Positions 23,032-29,905 of a stretch of DNA of 62,401 nucleotides are shown here, piece by piece. This stretch comes from JAYTJL01 sp964400155. Its GTDB lineage: Bacteria; Patescibacteriota; Saccharimonadia; Saccharimonadales; UBA10212. The translations under genes and the position numbers were made by a program. Numbering within the stretch: the first letter of the stretch is position 1; each line of letters starts with the position of its first letter. The notes below the pieces were generated by a model. It worked only from the letters and a program-made list of their open reading frames with translations, did no database searches and was not told where the DNA came from. The DNA lies in NCBI GenBank assembly GCA_964400155.1, contig CAYNSQ010000003.1, positions 1 to 62,401 on the forward strand. The letters are read 5' to 3'.

Positions 23032-23511
23032 ATGGCACGAAGTTTTAACCAAGTAACACTGATGGGCAACCTAACTAGAGACCCAGAACTGCGCAACACT
23101 CCAAGTGGGCAAAGTGTCTGTAATTTTGGTCTGGCACTTAATCGCAGTTACAAAAATGGCGAGGGAGAATGGGTGGAAGCTACTGATTTTGTAGATATTG
23201 TAGCCTGGGGACCGCTGGGCGAAAGAGTGGCACAGTACCTTAGTAAAGGTCGGCCGGCGCTAGTAGCTGGACGACTACAAAGTCGTAGCTGGGAACAAGA
23301 TGGTCAAAAAAGGTCCAAACTAGAAGTAGTTGCCAGCGATGTAACATTCTTAGGAGGAGCACCCGGAGCACCACAGGCTAGTGATGAACCAATTGCCACC
23401 AGCAGTGAGACATCAGGGTCGAAACCAGCAGTTAAGAAAAGCAAGAAAGAAGATGTAGTCATAGAAGATATTGGTGACGAACCAATCAACCTCGACGACA
23501 TACCATTTTAG
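23032..23511 (+). CDS. ssb: Single-stranded DNA-binding protein
   Basis: 159 residues. N-terminal OB fold (SFNQVTLMGNLTRDPELR, TDFVDIVAWGPLGERVAQYL, GRLQSRSWEQDGQKRSK) of about 110 residues, a short linker, and the acidic protein-interaction tip ending in NLDDIPF, the standard SSB C-terminus. Protects ssDNA and recruits repair and replication proteins. GAAAGGAGAG precedes the ATG. The rpsF-ssb-rpsR order is conserved in many bacteria. Confidence 0.97.
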   Translation: MARSFNQVTLMGNLTRDPELRNTPSGQSVCNFGLALNRSYKNGEGEWVEATDFVDIVAWGPLGERVAQYLSKGRPALVAGRLQSRSWEQDGQKRSKLEVVASDVTFLGGAPGAPQASDEPIATSSETSGSKPAVKKSKKEDVVIEDIGDEPINLDDIPF

Positions 23512-23512
23512 T

Positions 23513-23547
23513 AAGCTAAGAGCTGACAGCTAAAGGCTAACAGCTAG
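23513..23547. repeat. Short tandem repeats between ssb and rpsR
   Basis: Degenerate units AGCTGACAGCTAAAGGCTAACAGCT with period about 8, self-complementary through AGCT. Same vocabulary as the insertions in truB and fpg. Confidence 0.6.
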
Positions 23548-23567
23548 AAAATTTTGGAGAAATTTTA

Positions 23568-23771
23568 ATGGCAAAGATATTTAAACACCGCACTGACGTA
23601 GCATATTTTGACTACAAGGATTTCAAAACCTTGCAGCGCTACGTTAACCAGTACGGACAAATCGAACAACGCAAAAAGACTGGGCTGACTGAGTCCAAAC
23701 AGCGTCAGCTGGCTCGCGCCATCAAACGCGCACGTCACCTAGCGCTTTTACCATTCGTTTCAGCGGGGTAG
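23568..23771 (+). CDS. rpsR: 30S ribosomal protein S18
   Basis: 67 residues, standard short S18. YFDYKDFKTLQRYVNQYGQI and the basic end QRQLARAIKRARHLALLPF are diagnostic. It pairs with S6 on the small subunit platform. TTTTGGAGA lies before the ATG. The gap to efp is 6 bases, so efp is cotranscribed. It has no N-terminal zinc cysteines. Confidence 0.97.
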   Translation: MAKIFKHRTDVAYFDYKDFKTLQRYVNQYGQIEQRKKTGLTESKQRQLARAIKRARHLALLPFVSAG

Positions 23772-23777
23772 GCAATC

Positions 23778-24344
23778 GTGGCTTTTGGAATTACAGACCT
23801 AAAAAAAGGTACTATTTTTCAGCTGGAAGGCACTCCTTACAGAGTAGTTGAATACCGGCAAAAAGTAATGGGCCGGGGTGGCAGCATAGTTAATGTTAAG
23901 ATTAAAAGTCTGATTGACGGTAAGGTACTAGACAAAACCTTCAAAGGTAACGAGGCAGTAGAACCAGCCGATGTTTCACAGAAACCAGTCCAATACTTGT
24001 ATTCAGATGATAATGTAGGTTATTTTATGGATCCAGTTAGCTATGACCAGTTTGAACTTTCTATCTCGGACTTTGAAAGCCAAAAAGGCTATATGAAAGA
24101 CGGAGACGAAGTAACAGCACAATTGTTTGATGGAAATGTAATTGGGATTGAACTGCCTAAAAATGTGCCGCTCAAAGTTACTTACACAGAAAATGCTGTA
24201 AAAGGTGATACTAGCAGTGCCATTAGCAAAGACGCCACTTTAGAAACAGGTATTGTAGTAAAAGTGCCGGCATTCATAAAAAAAGACGACCTTATAAGTG
24301 TTGACACCACAACTGGTGCCTACCGCGAACGTGTGAGGGACTAG
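23778..24344 (+). CDS. efp: Elongation factor P
   Basis: 188 residues in three beta domains; GTG start. LKKGTIFQLEGTPYRVVEY opens the KOW-like domain. The loop that reaches the peptidyl-transferase centre reads KVMGRGGS, with Arg33 where E. coli has the beta-lysylated Lys34 and EarP-type bacteria have a rhamnosylated Arg. LPKNVPLKVTYTENAVKGDT and the EF-P C-terminal signature region (TLETGIVVKVPAFIKKDD) are typical. It rescues ribosomes stalled on polyproline, and this window has many proline-rich proteins for which it should matter. No modification enzyme is in view. Confidence 0.95.
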   Translation: MAFGITDLKKGTIFQLEGTPYRVVEYRQKVMGRGGSIVNVKIKSLIDGKVLDKTFKGNEAVEPADVSQKPVQYLYSDDNVGYFMDPVSYDQFELSISDFESQKGYMKDGDEVTAQLFDGNVIGIELPKNVPLKVTYTENAVKGDTSSAISKDATLETGIVVKVPAFIKKDDLISVDTTTGAYRERVRD

Positions 24345-24346
24345 TG

Positions 24347-25135
24347 ATGCCAATGACTCGGCTTGACCAAGAATTAGTTAAGCGTGGTTTGGTTGAGACA
24401 CGCTCGCAAGCTGAGAGTTATATCAAACTAGGTATGGTTAAAGTTAATAACAGGTCTGTTAGCAAAGCCGGGTTTTTTGTTTCCGATAACCATAAAATTG
24501 AACTAGTTGGTAATGATAAATACGTTAGCCGTGCGGGACTAAAGTTGGCGTCGGTTGCAGAAAAGTTTCAGCTAGATTTTACGGCAAAGACCGTCCTAGA
24601 CGTAGGTAGCAGTACAGGTGGTTTTACCGACTTTGCACTGCAACACGGAGCTAAAAAAGTTATTGCTGTGGATATTGGGACAGATCAGATGCATCCCAGC
24701 TTGCGTAATGACCCAAGGGTGGAGTTACAAGAGAAGACAGACATTAGAAATCTTCGTCTTGGGAATAAAGAAGAACGAATAAAGAATAAAGAGCAAGAGA
24801 TCATTCCCAGTTCTCAATTCGTAATTCTTACTTCTGTACCAGATATGGTGCTAGTGGATGTTAGTTTTATTTCTTTAAGGGAGGTACTTCCTAGTGTCTC
24901 GCGTCTCGTGTCTCGCGAAACTCAGATTGTTGCTATGGTAAAACCGCAATTTGAAGCAGGTAAAGACCAAATCAATAAAGGAGTTGTTAAAAACGCCAAG
25001 ATTCGCCGAGACATATTGAAAGATTTTGAAAGCTGGGCAAAGCAACACTTTGTAATCTGCAGCAAAGCTGATTCGGATATTGCTGGTAGTAAAGGCAATT
25101 TAGAGAGATTTTATATACTTAAAATTATTCAATAA
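24347..25135 (+). CDS. tlyA: TlyA-type rRNA methyltransferase
   Basis: 262 residues. An N-terminal S4 RNA-binding domain (TRLDQELVKRGLVETRSQAE, residues about 3-60) and an FtsJ-like methyltransferase domain with the SAM-binding VLDVGSSTGGFTDFALQ motif near residue 85. In other bacteria TlyA 2'-O-methylates 16S and 23S rRNA, and some homologues are called hemolysins. A Lys/Glu/Asn-rich stretch after residue 138 is encoded by a short inverted tandem repeat. ATG 24347 and ATG 24353 are equally possible starts. Overlaps efp by its GTG and the convergent Crp-like gene by about 11 bases. Confidence 0.93.
   Translation: MPMTRLDQELVKRGLVETRSQAESYIKLGMVKVNNRSVSKAGFFVSDNHKIELVGNDKYVSRAGLKLASVAEKFQLDFTAKTVLDVGSSTGGFTDFALQHGAKKVIAVDIGTDQMHPSLRNDPRVELQEKTDIRNLRLGNKEERIKNKEQEIIPSSQFVILTSVPDMVLVDVSFISLREVLPSVSRLVSRETQIVAMVKPQFEAGKDQINKGVVKNAKIRRDILKDFESWAKQHFVICSKADSDIAGSKGNLERFYILKIIQ
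24762..24836 (+). repeat. Hairpin-forming short tandem repeats inside tlyA
   Basis: Left arm has GAATAAAGAAGAACGAATAA-type units; right arm CAGTTCTCAATTCGTAATTC. The reverse complement of the right arm (GAATTACGAATTGAGAACTG) matches the left pattern. In frame, between the methyltransferase N-terminal half and VDVSFISL. Confidence 0.7.
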
Positions 25136-25778
25136 TTTTTTTAAGTTCCACCAAGTCTATCAGTTCAACCAAAAAGTGAGGCTGCATTTTTAACAAGCCT
25201 TTTCTTTCTAGCACCGCCAATTGGCGAGTAGTTGTTTCACGGCTAGCATTTATAGAACTGGCGATATCTTGGTGACGTAAGGGGACATTGATTAGAATGC
25301 CTGTATCTGTTTTCTCACCAAAACGATCAGCAGCCGTCAATAAAAATGAAACAATTCTTTCTCTGACGCTCTGATATTGGAGGTCAAGTATCCTCAAACT
25401 GTGGAGGCGGTACATTTCGGTGACCATCTCAAGCAGTGGGACATAGAGGCTTGGTTTTTCGTTTAGTTTTTGAAGACAATATTTTCTGCTTATTCTCCAA
25501 ACTACAACATCTGTGATTGCTTCGTATATGACTTCTTGTTCTTCGCTATAAATAAGTCTGATTAACGGAAAAATTTCATGTTCTTTTCTGAAAATGAGAA
25601 GGTTTTCTTCGCCGTATTTACTTATGTTGAAGGCTTTTATAAGTCCCGACTCAATGTAGAATACGTTGTTTGGTACTTCTCCAGGACGAATTATGTACTC
25701 GCCTTTTTTATAAGCCACTTTCGTCCCAGTGCAAAATAGATCTACAAACTCGTTGCGCTGTTCTTCGGACGACAACAT
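25125..25778 (-). CDS. Crp/Fnr-family transcriptional regulator
   Basis: 217 residues. N-terminal cyclic-nucleotide-binding-like beta-roll (YKKGEYIIRPGEVPNNVFYIESGLIKAF), long dimer helix, and C-terminal winged helix (RHQDIASSINASRETTTRQLAVLERKG is the recognition region). The roll lacks the typical cAMP-binding RAAT signature, and there are no N-terminal Fe-S cysteines of the FNR type, so the ligand is unknown. Its promoter region holds a TGTGA-N6-TCATA palindrome 28 bases upstream of the start, which suggests autoregulation. Probably controls the divergent PH-domain gene too. Confidence 0.9.
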   Translation of the reverse strand: MLSSEEQRNEFVDLFCTGTKVAYKKGEYIIRPGEVPNNVFYIESGLIKAFNISKYGEENLLIFRKEHEIFPLIRLIYSEEQEVIYEAITDVVVWRISRKYCLQKLNEKPSLYVPLLEMVTEMYRLHSLRILDLQYQSVRERIVSFLLTAADRFGEKTDTGILINVPLRHQDIASSINASRETTTRQLAVLERKGLLKMQPHFLVELIDLVELKKIIE

Positions 25779-25805
25779 AGTACATTTATTATCTCAGATA
25801 TCATT

Positions 25806-25823
25806 TTGTGATAAAAATCATAA
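25806..25823. promoter_or_regulatory. Crp/Fnr-like operator candidate
   Basis: TTGTGAT-AAAA-ATCATAA: 7-base half-sites with one mismatch and a 4-base centre, equivalent to TGTGA-N6-TCATA and close to the CRP consensus. It lies in the 120-base spacer between the divergent Crp-like and PH-domain genes. Confidence 0.6.
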
Positions 25824-25898
25824 TTTGCTGGTGTCAATAATCACAACACTATTATCATAAAAAGTATAAAGTAATAGTTACTAAGGAGGGCAGGAGTT

Positions 25899-26516
25899 AT
25901 GGTCCATCAAAGTGTGATACATGCACGAATGTCTCAACTGGGTATCAAGGTGTCAAGTTGGTACAAACCAGAACTCAAAGAACTCTCACTACTCCTAATG
26001 GACAATGAAGAAATAATATCCCTGCTCACAGGTAGGTATTATGGAGGATTTGCGCTTTTGGTTGCTACTGACAGACGCTTGCTTTTGATAGATAAAAAGA
26101 CCATGTTTATGTCTCTAGAAGATATACGTTACGATATGATTTCAGAAATTGACTACAGTTCGCGCGTCTTTGACGCGACAATTACTGTTTTTACAGTCAA
26201 CAAACAGCATAAATTCACTAGTATGAAACACAAAGACCAAATGAGGCACCTTACGGTTTTCGTTCAAAAAAGAATAATGGAACTTCGTCAACCTCAAACA
26301 GCCGACGAATATATAAAAGAAATGGACGAGAATGAACAAGAAGCTATGTATACTGCATCTTCTAATCAAAGAAAGGGTATAAGTCAGCATTTACGGACTG
26401 TCGGAACAGCCGCTATTCACGGTGCTAATACTCCAACGTTTAATCCTTACACTAGGACATCGTTGACAACCAAGAATAATTGGTCTGGTCTTAACGACGT
26501 TAGTCCAATTGAATAA
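25899..26516 (+). CDS. Bacterial PH-domain protein
   Basis: 205 residues. Residues about 35-125 form a bacterial PH-like fold (EEIISLLTGRYYGGFALLVATDRRLLLIDKK is the typical start, then SLEDIRYDMISEIDY and the FTSMKHKDQMRHLTVFVQKRI helix). Such domains often sense envelope stress or bind small ligands. The rest is a polar C-terminal region. A strong AAGGAGGG precedes the ATG. The divergent placement next to the Crp-like gene suggests a common operator. It has no membrane segment. Confidence 0.75.
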   Translation: MVHQSVIHARMSQLGIKVSSWYKPELKELSLLLMDNEEIISLLTGRYYGGFALLVATDRRLLLIDKKTMFMSLEDIRYDMISEIDYSSRVFDATITVFTVNKQHKFTSMKHKDQMRHLTVFVQKRIMELRQPQTADEYIKEMDENEQEAMYTASSNQRKGISQHLRTVGTAAIHGANTPTFNPYTRTSLTTKNNWSGLNDVSPIE

Positions 26517-26537
26517 TAAATTTTAATCTGTTATTAT
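26509..26537 (+). promoter_or_regulatory. Promoter of GC-rich cassette 2
   Basis: TTGAAT (26509-26514), 17-base spacer, TATTAT (26532-26537). It overlaps the stop of the PH-domain gene. The leader is about 225 bases and GC-rich after 26560. Confidence 0.5.
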
Positions 26538-26721
26538 ACTTATGGTGGTCAACTTAGAAAGGGGACTGCCACGGTCGTTGTCAGACCAGTCTGAAAACAT
26601 TGTCTACGATAGAGTGATTGCTGTAAAAGTGTGATCGCGCAAATATCATAGGCTCAGACATGAAGTAGTGGACCCGCCCCCGGCGGGACATGACACTGCT
26701 TCCAACCTGGCATCAAAAACA

Positions 26722-26746
26722 GACAGGCCCCATCCGGGGGTTTGTC
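26722..26746 (+). promoter_or_regulatory. Leader hairpin before the lysozyme-like gene
   Basis: GACAGGCCCC pairs with GGGGTTTGTC through ten pairs including two G-U, with a 5-base loop, directly upstream of the AAGGAGG of the next gene. It could be an attenuator or a stabilising hairpin; there is no U-run. Confidence 0.5.
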
Positions 26747-26768
26747 GTACCTTAAGGAGGAACCTACG

Positions 26769-27428
26769 GTGCACTGCATCCGCAAGGTCCTGCTCGTAGT
26801 GCTCGCAATCACGTCGTTGTTCGTTGGCGTTCAATCCGCCTCGGCCACAAGCCAAGGCGAAGCTCGCCAGCTGGCAACTTCTCAATCGCAGGTCAAGGTC
26901 CTGGAAAACAAAGCTCACAAACACCAGTCGGTCATCCAATGGTGGAGCAACAAGGGGAAGTGGGCCCTTGGACTCAAGCACAAGAGCTGCTCGGAGTTCA
27001 AGGGTGTCAAGCGCCGCAAGGTCTGTAACATGGCTCGGCGTTCGCTGGCCTATCACTCCCAACAGTCCAAGCTGGTAGAGCGCAAGCTCGCCAGCCTAAT
27101 GCCACCCAACGGTGAAGAAACGGCCCGGTACTACCTACGGCTTGCCGGTGCAACTCAGGACGAGATCGAGTTCGCGATTCCAATCTGCAAGCGAGAAAGC
27201 ACCGGATGCAATCTGGATGCTGTGAATCAGAACGCATCAACCGCTGACAACAGCTGGGGCCCCTGGCAGATCAACTACTATGGGTCCCTGTATGCAAGTA
27301 GGGCAAGATTGCTCGGTGAACCCTCAACCAACACGTCTAGCTGGGAGAGAGCAGCCAAGAACTTCTTGAAGTTTCTTCGCAAGAACGGTAGCTGCCACTG
27401 GCAGCCACCAAACTACTGCGCTGGCTGA
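26769..27428 (+). CDS. Secreted lysozyme/lytic-transglycosylase-like protein (GC-rich cassette 2)
   Basis: 219 residues from GTG 26769, chosen because a perfect AAGGAGG lies 8 bases upstream. Signal peptide: MHCIRKVLLVVLAITSLFVG with cleavage after the ASA that follows. A helical, basic middle (residues about 27-110) with Cys pair, then a lysozyme-like domain: ICKRESTGCNLDAVNQN (candidate catalytic Glu in KRES) and DNSWGPWQINYYGSL, as in phage tail and actinobacterial muralytic domains. It may cut the peptidoglycan of the cell itself or of a host. Codon third positions are strongly GC-rich, unlike the chromosome, indicating recent transfer, perhaps from an actinobacterium or its phage. Confidence 0.8.
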   Translation: MHCIRKVLLVVLAITSLFVGVQSASATSQGEARQLATSQSQVKVLENKAHKHQSVIQWWSNKGKWALGLKHKSCSEFKGVKRRKVCNMARRSLAYHSQQSKLVERKLASLMPPNGEETARYYLRLAGATQDEIEFAIPICKRESTGCNLDAVNQNASTADNSWGPWQINYYGSLYASRARLLGEPSTNTSSWERAAKNFLKFLRKNGSCHWQPPNYCAG

Positions 27429-27479
27429 GAAGCTCCACAAGTGCAGTATTACGAACATAGCTACAAATAGCATCCTCCA

Positions 27480-27505
27480 GGGGGCCGGGTATTATCCCGG
27501 CCCCC
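27480..27505 (+). terminator. Strong hairpin after GC-rich cassette 2
   Basis: Perfect 10-bp stem GGGGGCCGGG/CCCGGCCCCC with loop TATTAT, 52 bases after the stop. There is no U-run, so it is a terminator of the GC-rich bacterial kind or a 3' stabiliser. Confidence 0.7.
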
Positions 27506-27596
27506 AGCCAGACTCTGGCAACGACCGAAAAAACAGATCTTAGAGTTTAGATCTCAGATTTCAAAGATTTTGAACAGTAAAGATAGCATTGGTCTA

Positions 27597-27625
27597 TTTA
27601 TATTTATTGGATGAAGTTGTAGAAT
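27597..27625 (+). promoter_or_regulatory. Promoter for the beta-lactamase-like gene
   Basis: TTTATA (27597-27602), 17-base spacer, TAGAAT (27620-27625). Between the cassette and this lies an AGATCT-rich short repeat (27535-27575) of the same degenerate style as the other short repeats. Confidence 0.4.
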
Positions 27626-27659
27626 AAAGCTAGTTCTTAACAAAACAAAAATGTAAAAA

Positions 27660-28670
27660 ATGCATTCCAACCAACAGCTGAGAAATTCTGCTTACAACCG
27701 ATACCAATCCATAAGTTACGCAAATCAAAGAGGTAAGACCTCTGACTTTATACAGCATGAAAAAGTTTGGATCACTCATCATGCAGTATTGTTGGGTGTG
27801 TTTGTCTTGCTTGGTCTAGGGGCTGCTTTTTCTGGAATCTATTGGAGGGCAGTGCAATTAGCAGCATATGCTCCACCAGTCAGTGCTACCAGTCGAATAC
27901 CCAGTGTTGTTAATGTTCCACAGCCAGTTGCTCTGGCTCATCCGGAGCCGGTCTCTTCACCGGCGGTACCTGTATCTGATGCCGGACTGAACAATATTAT
28001 AAACTCTTGGGTAGCCAACCACCCTTCTGTAAACTGGTCAATTACTGTTAATGGACTCGCCGGGGACGGGCGGTTTGCAACCTATAATGCCGATCAAAAA
28101 AGAAATCTGGCCAGTGTTTATAAACTGTTCTTGCTATATCCGTTGTTTCAGAAAGTACCATTAGAACAGTTTGGGTCAACTACTTTATATACGGACAGTG
28201 GTTCTCACACTTTGAGTGAGTGTGTTGATGCAATGCTACGCTATTCTGACAATGAATGTGGAGTAGCAGTTGGTCGATATGTGGGCTGGGCTAGCGCCGA
28301 CAAACTGCTAAATGGACTAGGATTTACGCACACTGAACTTTACAGTAACAACGGTACAGAATCCAGCGCTTCCGACACAGCCAAGTTACTTGGAGAGCTA
28401 TGGGGTGGAAACATGTTTTCTGACGCTCAGAGACAATACATTATAAATATCTTGAAAGTTCAAACAAAAAGGAGCGGAATTCCGACTGGTTGTGGTGGAT
28501 GTGAAGTTGCCAACAAAACCGGATCATTGTCATATGTCAACAATGACGCTGGAGTAGTTTACTATTCTGATAAAAATTATTCGCTGGTTATTTTTACTGA
28601 TGGTGCTGGGTTTGATAAAATCGCCGAACTAACTAGCCAGATTCATGTATATATGAGTAGCAACATATAA
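27660..28670 (+). CDS. Class A beta-lactamase-like serine hydrolase, membrane-anchored
   Basis: 336 residues. N-terminal cytoplasmic tail of about 40 residues, one membrane helix (about 42-62), a Pro-rich linker (to about 108), then a penicillin-recognising enzyme domain: SxxK in LASVYKLF (Ser151-Lys154), SDN in YSDNECG (about 195), KTG in NKTGSL (about 286). Class A enzymes hydrolyse beta-lactams; an equally possible role is a D,D-carboxypeptidase-like function. Four cysteines (SECVD, NECG, GCGGCE) may form disulfides. The domain lies outside the membrane. It follows cassette 2 but has normal base composition. Confidence 0.87.
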   Translation: MHSNQQLRNSAYNRYQSISYANQRGKTSDFIQHEKVWITHHAVLLGVFVLLGLGAAFSGIYWRAVQLAAYAPPVSATSRIPSVVNVPQPVALAHPEPVSSPAVPVSDAGLNNIINSWVANHPSVNWSITVNGLAGDGRFATYNADQKRNLASVYKLFLLYPLFQKVPLEQFGSTTLYTDSGSHTLSECVDAMLRYSDNECGVAVGRYVGWASADKLLNGLGFTHTELYSNNGTESSASDTAKLLGELWGGNMFSDAQRQYIINILKVQTKRSGIPTGCGGCEVANKTGSLSYVNNDAGVVYYSDKNYSLVIFTDGAGFDKIAELTSQIHVYMSSNI

Positions 28671-28729
28671 CAAATAACTAATAACTAATAACTGATAACT
28701 GGTAACTAATAACTAATAACTGGTAACAA
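28668..28729. repeat. Short tandem repeats after the beta-lactamase-like gene
   Basis: About seven degenerate units of TAACTAATAACTGATAACTGG type (period 8 to 9). Only one orientation is visible; the other arm is not present before ychF. Confidence 0.7.
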
Positions 28730-28754
28730 TATTAATTTAATTTCCAACTACTTT

Positions 28755-29834
28755 TTAGGTGTTGAAGCGGAATTCCACTACATCATTTGGTCTCATAACA
28801 TAGTCTTTGCCTTCGGTGCGGACTTTGCCGGCTGATTTAGCTGAGGCAATAGATCCAGCTTCAATCATGTCGTTATAGTCAACAACTTGGGCGGCAATAA
28901 AACCGCGTTCAAAATCACCATGGATTACGCCGGCAGCTTGTGGTGCAGTGGCGCCTTTTTTGATAGTCCAGGCCCGGACTTCTTTTTCTCCGGCCGTCAG
29001 ATAACTTTGCAAGCTAAGCGTGTCGTAAGCAGCGTGAATTAATTGGACTAGCCCTGATTCCTGCTGACCATAGCTTTCTAGCAGCTCTACTCTGTCTGTC
29101 TCATCTAGCCCGCGCAGTTCGCTCTCTAATTTAGCGCAAACAAAAAGGGCATCAGCCGGTGCTACCAAATCACCCAGCGGTTTCTTTTTAACTTCGTCAG
29201 CTAGCGTCTGTTCGTCGACATTAAAAAGATAAATAACAGGTTTTGTGCATAACAAACCTAAGTCCTTAAAGTCGGCCAAATCATCTCTGCTAAAAACAGA
29301 AAAAAGAGCTTTGCCTTGGTTTAACGTACTGTGAACCTTTTCTAGTTTTTCTAATTGGGTAGAGAGTTTTGGGTCAGCTTTTGCTTCTTTTTGTAAACGG
29401 GGCAGGCGATTTTCGACGGTTTTTAAATCAGCTAGGGCTAGTTCTGTATTTATAACTTCTATATCTCTTTTTGGATCATGAACATCATCAACGTGTGTTA
29501 CGTTGGGGTCAGAAAAGGCTCTAACTACATGGCAAATTGCGTTGCAACTGCGGATGTTGGCCAAAAATTGGTTACCCAATCCTTCACCTTTGCTGGCACC
29601 GGCTACCAGCCCGGCAATGTCTACAAATTCAACTGTAGCTGGTACAATTTTGTCGGTTTTGTAAAGTTTTGCCAGTTTTGTTAGACGTTGGTCGGGGATT
29701 GGTACAATGCCGGTATTGGGCTCAATTGTGGCAAAGGGGTAATTAGCAGCCAAAATATTATTATCTGTTAGTGCGTTAAAAAGGGTAGACTTGCCCACAT
29801 TAGGCAGACCGACTATTCCGATAGATAAAGACAT
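28755..29834 (-). CDS. ychF: Ribosome-associated GTPase YchF/OLA1
   Basis: 359 residues, standard length. G1 GLPNVGKSTLFNALT, the YchF-specific NYPFATIEPNTG switch, G3 DIAGLVAGASKGEGLGNQFL, G4-like YLFNVDE (YchF binds ATP rather than GTP in several species), a coiled-coil, and the C-terminal TGS domain with DFERGFIAAQVVDY. The extended -10 TGTTAGAAT (29842-29847 on the minus strand) ends 7 bases before the ATG, so the mRNA is probably leaderless. Divergent with 29906. Confidence 0.97.
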   Translation of the reverse strand: MSLSIGIVGLPNVGKSTLFNALTDNNILAANYPFATIEPNTGIVPIPDQRLTKLAKLYKTDKIVPATVEFVDIAGLVAGASKGEGLGNQFLANIRSCNAICHVVRAFSDPNVTHVDDVHDPKRDIEVINTELALADLKTVENRLPRLQKEAKADPKLSTQLEKLEKVHSTLNQGKALFSVFSRDDLADFKDLGLLCTKPVIYLFNVDEQTLADEVKKKPLGDLVAPADALFVCAKLESELRGLDETDRVELLESYGQQESGLVQLIHAAYDTLSLQSYLTAGEKEVRAWTIKKGATAPQAAGVIHGDFERGFIAAQVVDYNDMIEAGSIASAKSAGKVRTEGKDYVMRPNDVVEFRFNT

Positions 29835-29841
29835 AGCCTAT

Positions 29842-29847
29842 ATTCTA
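29842..29847 (-). promoter_or_regulatory. -10 box of ychF, leaderless arrangement
   Basis: TAGAAT preceded by TG-T (extended -10) ends 7 bases before the ychF ATG at 29834. Confidence 0.55.
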
Positions 29848-29868
29848 ACAGATATACAGCAGTGGTGG

Positions 29869-29897
29869 TTGCAGGTGGGCAATTGTATATGTATACT
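29869..29897 (+). promoter_or_regulatory. Promoter of the 29906 gene
   Basis: TTGCAG (29869-29874), 17-base spacer, TATACT (29892-29897). The start codon is 8 bases after the -10 box, so the message would be leaderless or nearly so. Confidence 0.65.
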
Positions 29898-29905
29898 GCT
29901 TATGT

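Noticed and set aside
27535..27575. Operator palindrome AGATCT before the beta-lactamase-like gene
   Set aside because: The pattern continues as degenerate short repeats and fits the repeat family better than a binding site.
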